The translations under genes and the position numbers were made by a program. Source: Candidatus Caldilinea saccharophila (GTDB lineage: Bacteria > Chloroflexota > Anaerolineae > Caldilineales > Caldilineaceae). From it: a DNA stretch of 64,000 bases. The stretch is taken from NCBI GenBank assembly GCA_016710365.1, contig JADJVW010000030.1, positions 1 to 64,000 on the forward strand, written 5' to 3'. The notes below the pieces were generated by a model, which saw only the letters and a list, made by a program, of their open reading frames with translations, was not told the DNA's origin and made no database searches. This document shows positions 58,839 through 64,000 of the stretch, one piece after another. Each line of letters starts with the position of its first letter. Positions within the stretch are counted from its first letter, which is position 1.

Positions 58839-60452
58839 ATGTCTACTGTCCCCCTTCCCGTGCTCGAAACGCCCCCGATGGCGCGTGTCCTGGTGATCGA
58901 TAATCGTGAACAGGTGCGCCGCGACCTGAAACGTGGGTTGGAAAGTCGCGGCTATCAAGTCATTGTAGTGGAGGGCGAAGGCGAGCGCCTTCACAAAAAT
59001 GCGATGGATCTGGCATGTGACTTTCGTCCCCACGTCGCCATCGTCGATCTACGGCTGGAAGACGATGGCGACATGAGCGACACATCGGGCTTGATGCTGT
59101 TAAGCAAGCTGCGCAAAAAATCCGAAGGGCTGGGTATGATCGCCTATTCGGCTTATCTGACGCCGACCGTCGATCGTAAGATCAACGAACTTGCCGCCGA
59201 GTGGGTGGAAAAAAGCGACGAGCCGCGCGTGTTGAAGGAGGCGGTCGACAAACTGGCCGCCCAATCCTGCGCGAGCAGTCGCCCGTTTACGGTAACTTGG
59301 CCGAAAGAATGGGAAAAGGCGGACGCTGTCCTCAAAGTGTTTGATGCGGAGTTCCTGCCCTCGCTGCTCGACGATGTGATTGCGCAGTTGTTTGAGCATG
59401 GCAAGCGCGTGTGGATCCATGAAATCGAGGAGAGCACACAGTCGTCGTCACCCCCGGTTTCGCGCGGACGCTCCCTGGTGATCAAGGTGCAACAGCAAGG
59501 TAGCGTAACCAAGAAGATCGTCAAGATCTCCACCCCCAAACGTGTGCGCAATGAAGCCAGGCACTATCAGAAATTTATCCACGAACGATTGCCTGGCCAG
59601 TTTCATACACGGGTGGAAGCGAGAAGCACATACTGGGACGTGGGGGCTTAGGTTTATACTTTGCTGGACGACGATGAGATCACCAGTTTGCGCACCTTGC
59701 GCAATTTCTATGCTGCGGAGCATGATGTCCAGCGACTGTTGGCGCCGATTCGCTTCTGGCAAAAAATCTGGGGGCGCGCCCATGCGGTGAAGGGCTATCG
59801 AAAAAATCTGTCGATTGCCGAGCAGTATGAAGAATTGTTGGATCTACAAAATAATTTGCAGCGAATCAGAGAGACGCCGCGCCCGGCTGTTCTGGCTGCA
59901 CTTGCCCTGCTCGACCCGCTGCTGTGGTGGGAGGAACGCGGCCACGCCTACGCGGCGCGGCCAGGGGTGCGTCAGGTGATTCACGGCGACTTTCACGCCG
60001 ACAACCTGTTTACAGATGGCGAACGCGCCTGGCTCGTCGATTTCGAGCGCACCGGTTATGGCCCGATTTACGCCGATTTTTGCGAGTTGGAGATCGACAT
60101 CCTGACGCGTTTATTGCCGGCCAGCGTTCCCGTCGAGGAATTTGTCCGGCTCGCGACCGCGTTGGCCGATGTGAGCGCCAACACGGCGCCTGCGGCCCTC
60201 TCCGATGAAGCGCGCAAGGCGATGGAGTTTGTGCGCGGCTTGCGCGAACTTGCGTTCGCGTCGACGCATCCTGCGCAGGCGGCTGCTTATCAATGGGGGC
60301 TGCTGTGCGATGCGCTCTTTGTGGTGGGCATGCGTCCCTCGCTTCACAACCTGAAGGAACAGGGCGCGCAACAGGAGCGCGCCTGGCTGTACGCATCCAT
60401 CCTGTGCCCTTGCATCGAAGCCACACAAAAGCTGGAGGCTGTCCGTCCATGA
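58839..60452 (+). pseudogene. Receiver domain fused to APH-like phosphotransferase, with internal amber codon
   Basis: 537 residues in one frame. Residues about 15-140 are a receiver (ARVLVIDNREQ, AIVDLRLEDDGDMSD with the phospho-Asp, MIAYSAYL, EWVEKSD). The rest is an APH/choline-kinase-type fold: SLVIKVQQQGSVTKKIVKIS (nucleotide lobe), then IHGDFHADNLFTDG (catalytic loop) and WLVDFERTGYGPIYADFCEL (metal Asp). A TAG at codon 271 (59649-59651) interrupts YWDVGA|VYTLLDDDEITSL without a change of frame; Leu is expected there. The stop overlaps the next start (ATGA). The phosphorylated substrate is unknown; it could be a protein of this cluster. Confidence 0.8.
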
Positions 60453-61471
60453 AACCGCCCGATCGGTACTCACCTTCCTATCGCAAAGATGAACTCACGA
60501 CGATCTTCCAACATGCGCGTCGCGGCGAGTCGCTCTGTTATGTGGGCATCGCCGGCATTGGCAAATCCAACATCGTCAAGATCCTGAATCGCGAGCGCGA
60601 GTTTCGCCGCCAGTATCTGGGCAACGAGACCGATACGCTCCATTTCCCGGACATCGACGCCACGATCTGGGATCGCACCCCGACCGGCTTGTGGCGCCTG
60701 ATGCTGGAAAGCTTGCAAGTCGCCACGACTCACCTGCCGGCGACCACCGTCGATACGAAGGTCATCTCGTTGACGGAGGAAGAAACCTATCGGCGGCGCA
60801 TTCAGGCGCAGATCAACCACATCTGCCAGAATCTCAAGCATAAGCTGATGTTCGTGCTGGATGATTTCGACGCCGCCTTTCTGCTTGGGCCGCTGCACAT
60901 GCTGGAGCAATTCAACACCTATCGCAGCGACGGCAACAAGGGCTGTCTGAGCTATCTGATTATCACCAAGCAACTGCCCACCGTGCTTGGGCGTAAATTC
61001 GAGTTGGAACGGCGCTCAAAATTTTACGACCTCTTTCGCACGAACATTTTTGCGCTTGGCCCCTACGTTGCCAGTGACGCGGTGCATATGGTGCGTTATC
61101 TTAATCGCGAGGCGGGCGGGCCGTTTGAACGCGGCGAACTGACGCAGATGCAATATCTGGCCGGCGGCCATGCGCGTTTGCTCAAGGTAATCTTTGAGAC
61201 GTGGCTCAAACAGCCCCCTGCTTCGACCAATGTCGTCGCCTATTTCGCCGAAAATGCCGATGTTCAGCAGGAATGTGAGCGCATTTTTGGCGGATTGCAC
61301 CGGCCAGAACGTGAGGCTGCACTCCGCATTGCGCATGATGAGTTGAGCAGCGCGGATCTCAGCGCCGTCGATCACCTGGTGCGCCGCGGTCTGCTTCCCG
61401 GCGTCGGCAACCCCGAATGGTTCAGCCCGGTGTGGGGCGAGTTTCTGCGTAGAAAAGAACAAGAGGGGTGA
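60449..61471 (+). CDS. P-loop NTPase of the STAND/AAA type
   Basis: A 340-residue NTPase. Walker A is VGIAGIGKSNIVKIL (Gly33-Ser40) and Walker B LMFVLDDFDAAF (Asp138-Asp141), with a sensor-like SYLIITKQLP strand; the C-terminal part (EAALRIAHDELSSADLSAVD HLVRRGLL) looks like a winged helix. The N-terminal PPDRYSPSYRKDELTTIFQH is the type of segment that precedes ORC/STAND modules. It starts inside the stop codon of the receiver-kinase gene and ends 3 bases before the stomatin-like gene, so all three are translationally linked. Confidence 0.82.
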   Translation: MKPPDRYSPSYRKDELTTIFQHARRGESLCYVGIAGIGKSNIVKILNREREFRRQYLGNETDTLHFPDIDATIWDRTPTGLWRLMLESLQVATTHLPATTVDTKVISLTEEETYRRRIQAQINHICQNLKHKLMFVLDDFDAAFLLGPLHMLEQFNTYRSDGNKGCLSYLIITKQLPTVLGRKFELERRSKFYDLFRTNIFALGPYVASDAVHMVRYLNREAGGPFERGELTQMQYLAGGHARLLKVIFETWLKQPPASTNVVAYFAENADVQQECERIFGGLHRPEREAALRIAHDELSSADLSAVDHLVRRGLLPGVGNPEWFSPVWGEFLRRKEQEG

Positions 61472-61474
61472 ATA

Positions 61475-62455
61475 ATGGACTTTCGAACACTCTGCCTATC
61501 TACCTCGCTGCTGCTGATTGTGATTGGCTTGACCGGCCTTGCCATTCACACATTCTGGCTCAAGGTGATGATCGTCAAGCAGGAAAAGCGCCTGGTCATC
61601 TATCGGCTCGGCATTTTTCGCAAAGTGGCAGGCCCTGGAATTGTTCTGCTCAACCGCCACCTCGACACCATCGAACGCGAGATCAACGTGCGGAGCGAGC
61701 AGAAAACCTATGCGGTTGGCACTTATTTTATGCATGGCATTCCGTTCGGCTATGTGCTCACGTTCTGGCGTCGCGTCGATCTCAAAGAAACTGCCGGCGC
61801 CGATCGCGATCTGCTGGCGCGCATTGCGCAGTATACCGACGACGAGCGCGAGGAGCAGATTCATGAGAAGCTGCATGAAGCTTTTCTCAAATTTGTGCCG
61901 ATCATTGAAAAAGCGCATGAAATCAAATTGCCCAAGAAACCATCGTCCTTTGATAATTTGCTGCCGATCCTGCCGGGCATCCCTGCGTGCGACCAGCTTT
62001 TCAGCCTGGTGCTGACGCAGCTACAGCAGACGCTGCCGACCATCGGCGTCTTTCCCGATATGAAGCAATCCACTGTGCTTGCCATCAAGAGCATCAATGT
62101 TCCATCGGAGATGATGCGCGGCTTCAGTCAAGGGCGCAGCTTGGCGCTGATACGGGAACAATTCCCTGAATTGTCGAAAGATTTTCTTCTGCACGCTTTC
62201 TCGATGATCAACGGGCTTGATCCACACATGACGCGCCTCTATTTGGAAGGAAGCGGAGCGGCCGGCGTCGCCACGGTGCGCCTCGATGAGGAGGGAGAGG
62301 TCAAGGATGTGAAGATTGTCCCTGGCGGGCCGCCAGCGCAGGCGGCGGCCCCGGCCCAACCTCAGCGCGCCCAGCCAGCCCTGTCCGACGACGACCTGAC
62401 CGGCGCTGATTGGCAGGTGCTCAAGCCCACGCCGCGTGGGTCAGGTCGCCCTTAA
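61475..62455 (+). CDS. SPFH/stomatin-like membrane protein
   Basis: A 326-residue protein with one N-terminal membrane helix (LLLIVIGLTGLAIHTFWLKV) followed by a band 7/SPFH-like start: VKQEKRLVIYRLGIFRKVAG, PGIVLLNRHLDTIEREINVR and EQKTYAVGTYFMHGIPFGYV. The remainder is not typical stomatin: a helical region (EEQIHEKLHEAFLKFVPIIE), IGVFPDMKQSTVLAIKSINV, and an Ala/Pro/Gln-rich tail ending LSDDDLTGADWQVLKP. Membrane-anchored scaffold of the cluster is the likely role. Last gene of the run; family C/B repeats follow. Confidence 0.75.
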   Translation: MDFRTLCLSTSLLLIVIGLTGLAIHTFWLKVMIVKQEKRLVIYRLGIFRKVAGPGIVLLNRHLDTIEREINVRSEQKTYAVGTYFMHGIPFGYVLTFWRRVDLKETAGADRDLLARIAQYTDDEREEQIHEKLHEAFLKFVPIIEKAHEIKLPKKPSSFDNLLPILPGIPACDQLFSLVLTQLQQTLPTIGVFPDMKQSTVLAIKSINVPSEMMRGFSQGRSLALIREQFPELSKDFLLHAFSMINGLDPHMTRLYLEGSGAAGVATVRLDEEGEVKDVKIVPGGPPAQAAAPAQPQRAQPALSDDDLTGADWQVLKPTPRGSGRP

Positions 62456-62464
62456 CTAAAAAAC

Positions 62465-62612
62465 TGCAAAACTGCACACAAAGCCGCAAAGCCACAAAGT
62501 TGAAAGTGGCTCCCTTTGTGCTCTTGGTGACTTTGTGTGCAGTTTTGTGAAGTGCTGAAATTGCTTTTCTCTGCGAGCCTCTGCATCTCTGCGACTCTGC
62601 GTCAACGCTATT
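62465..62612. repeat. Family B repeat (copy 3) followed by family C arm
   Basis: GCAAAACTGCACACAAAGCC at the left with CTTTGTGTGCAGTTTTGTG at the right (to 62557); then TTTTCTCTGCGAGCCTCTGC and ACTCTGCGTCAACGC, an inverted family C arm. The same B and C pair is found at 33240-33396. Confidence 0.65.
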
Positions 62613-62661
62613 TTGAGGGTAGTCGCATTTGACGTTTATCTATCATCGTTGAGGAGTCTTT

Positions 62662-62970
62662 ATGCTGATCGTCCATGTCGATGTTCATGTTAAGCCGGAA
62701 TTTCTTGAAGCGTTCAAGGCGGCGACGCTTGAAAACGCACGCAACAGCGTGCAGGAGCCGGGCATCGCCCGCTTCGATGTGATCCAGGATCAAGCCGACC
62801 CGGCGCATTTTGTCCTCGTCGAGGTCTACCGCACCGTGGAAGACACCGTGCACCACAAGGAGACCGCGCACTACGCAACGTGGCGCGACGCGGTGGCCGA
62901 GATGATGGCTGTCCCGCGCACGAGCGTCAAGTACGCAAATCTGTTCCCGGCTGAGGCGGGGTGGGGCTGA
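62662..62970 (+). CDS. Antibiotic biosynthesis monooxygenase (ABM)-like protein
   Basis: A 102-residue dimeric alpha-beta barrel protein of the ABM/YgiN-LsrG type: IVHVDVHVKPEFLEAFKAAT, the NARNSVQEPGIARFDVIQDQ block and FVLVEVYRTVEDTVHHKETA, HYATWRD. The HYATWRD motif matches LsrG-like quinol monooxygenases or isomerases. GAGGAG stands 6 bases before the ATG. Its 3' end overlaps the convergent MFS gene by 44 bases. Confidence 0.85.
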   Translation: MLIVHVDVHVKPEFLEAFKAATLENARNSVQEPGIARFDVIQDQADPAHFVLVEVYRTVEDTVHHKETAHYATWRDAVAEMMAVPRTSVKYANLFPAEAGWG

Positions 62971-64000
62971 GCACCGGCGTGCGCCGCGTCACCAGCAGCG
63001 CCACCCCCGCGGCCACGGCATAGATGGCCGCCGCGCCCACAAACACGCCGCGGTAGCCGATCCACGCGGCCAGCGCGGCCGCGATCATCGGCGCTACGAC
63101 GCGCGCCGACGCCTGCACGCTGTTGTCGAGGCCATAGGTTGCGCCCTGGTTGCCGGCCGGCGCGTAGAGGTTCATCAGCGCCGACACCGAAGGCACCAGC
63201 CCGCCGACCGCGATGCCGCTCAAGGCTTGCCATATAGCCAACTGCCAGCCGGAGGTCACGAATGCCTGTGGAACAAAAAGCAGCGCCGCCAGCATAGCCG
63301 ACCCCAGCAAGATGCGCTCATGGCCGATGCGGTCGCCGAGACGTCCCAGGTAGATGGCGCTTACCGCACTCGTCACGGCCGATGCACCAATGATGACGCC
63401 GGTCATGGCCACCGAGCCGGCTTCGTGTCCTTGATTTAGCGCCAGCACAAAGAGCGCCAGGATCGGCACGATGACGGTGGCGCCCAGGCTGCGCAAAAAG
63501 GCCAGCCCGTAGAGACCGCGCATTCCTTGGGCGGTGAATATCCTGCGATAGCCCGCCCAGAAGCCGGGCCGTTCCGAAGCCTGGACGGGGTGAAAGTCCT
63601 CCTCCACCCACAACACTACGCCGATGCCGGCCACCCCTAACAGCGCCCCGGTGATCCAGAAACTCTCGCGAAAGCCGAAGATTTCGCCGATCACGCCGCC
63701 GACCAACGGGCCGCCCGCCACGCCAACCCAGCGCGCCATGTTGATGACGCCGAGCGCAAAGCCGCTGTGTTCTTTGGGAGTTTGCGCGGCCACCAGCGCG
63801 TTGTTGGCCGCAATCACCCCGGTCGTCGCGCCTTGCAGCGCACGCAGGATCACCAGTTGCTCGGCGTTCTGCACAAAGCCCATCGCCGCCACGATCACGG
63901 CGCCGCCGAGCGTGGCGCGCTCCAGCATCAGCTTGCGCCCGCTGCGGTCCGCCACCGCGCCCCAGATCGGCGAGGCGATCACCATCGTGAAAGCCTGCGC
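62927..64000 (-). CDS. MFS transporter, 5' end beyond the window
   Basis: C-terminal 350 or so residues of a major facilitator (efflux-type) transporter; the gene continues past base 64000. The MFS loop 2-3 motif is seen as WGAVADRSGRKLML, the second-half counterpart as LGRLGDRIGHERILLGSA, with about ten membrane segments such as LVGGVIGEIFGFRESFWITG and AAALAAWIGYRGVFVGAAAI. The tail is short (SPTPPQPGTDLRT). Substrate unknown; drug or sugar efflux is typical of this group. Confidence 0.85.
   Translation of the reverse strand, partial: AQAFTMVIASPIWGAVADRSGRKLMLERATLGGAVIVAAMGFVQNAEQLVILRALQGATTGVIAANNALVAAQTPKEHSGFALGVINMARWVGVAGGPLVGGVIGEIFGFRESFWITGALLGVAGIGVVLWVEEDFHPVQASERPGFWAGYRRIFTAQGMRGLYGLAFLRSLGATVIVPILALFVLALNQGHEAGSVAMTGVIIGASAVTSAVSAIYLGRLGDRIGHERILLGSAMLAALLFVPQAFVTSGWQLAIWQALSGIAVGGLVPSVSALMNLYAPAGNQGATYGLDNSVQASARVVAPMIAAALAAWIGYRGVFVGAAAIYAVAAGVALLVTRRTPVLSPTPPQPGTDLRT

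Overview
The window is high-GC bacterial DNA (low-GC islands are noted below) and most resembles a Chloroflexota genome of the Anaerolineae/Caldilinea type. This is an inference from gene style: a MalT-like LuxR regulator, DUF4386 membrane proteins, multi-GAF kinases, a TROVE/Ro60 protein and many short palindromic intergenic repeats. No rRNA gene, ordinary tRNA, CRISPR array or prophage is visible.

Layout. 0.9-9 kb: an anaerobic glycyl-radical enzyme operon (radical enzyme, Dabb protein, GMC oxidoreductase, activase, then GlcG/HbpS-like protein, nucleotidyltransferase, ROK kinase). The radical enzyme carries two palindromic repeats read in frame. 9-17.3 kb: LuxR/MalT regulator, small conserved protein, DUF4386-type membrane proteins, a flavodoxin-like oxidoreductase and a TMEM175 channel, several of them broken. 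17.3-29 kb: a mobile zone with two inverted copies of an IS4-superfamily element, two copies of an IS3-family element, an IS982 element, a YefM/YoeB toxin-antitoxin pair, a glycosidase, an APH-type kinase gene and an integron-type attC site. A low-GC cassette gene has been cut into three pieces here by two insertions and an inversion between the IS4-like copies; the pieces rejoin exactly in frame. 29-32 kb: a Ro60 (TROVE) locus with DIP1984, a 126-nt tRNA-like RNA, a second structured RNA and an unlisted 44-residue gene with its own promoter and terminator. 32-45 kb: serB, a small EamA protein, an FG-GAP/ASPIC protein, topA, a tagaturonate epimerase family protein, thiolase plus DUF35 partner, and a HAD phosphatase. 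45-51.5 kb: a seven-gene Mrp antiporter operon. 51.7-53 kb: a MalY/PatB-type lyase. 53-62.5 kb: a tightly packed signalling cluster (PocR kinase, lone receiver, five-GAF kinase, receiver fused to a phosphotransferase-like kinase, STAND-type NTPase, stomatin-like membrane protein), the best candidate for an undescribed system. 62.6-64 kb: a monooxygenase-like protein and the 3' part of an MFS transporter.

About twenty reading-frame breaks are spread through the window, including in genes that are normally essential or single copy (topA, serB) and in mrpG. Several are consistent with one extra base. They may be assembly errors rather than gene decay, so I annotate these genes over their full extent and mark the break points.
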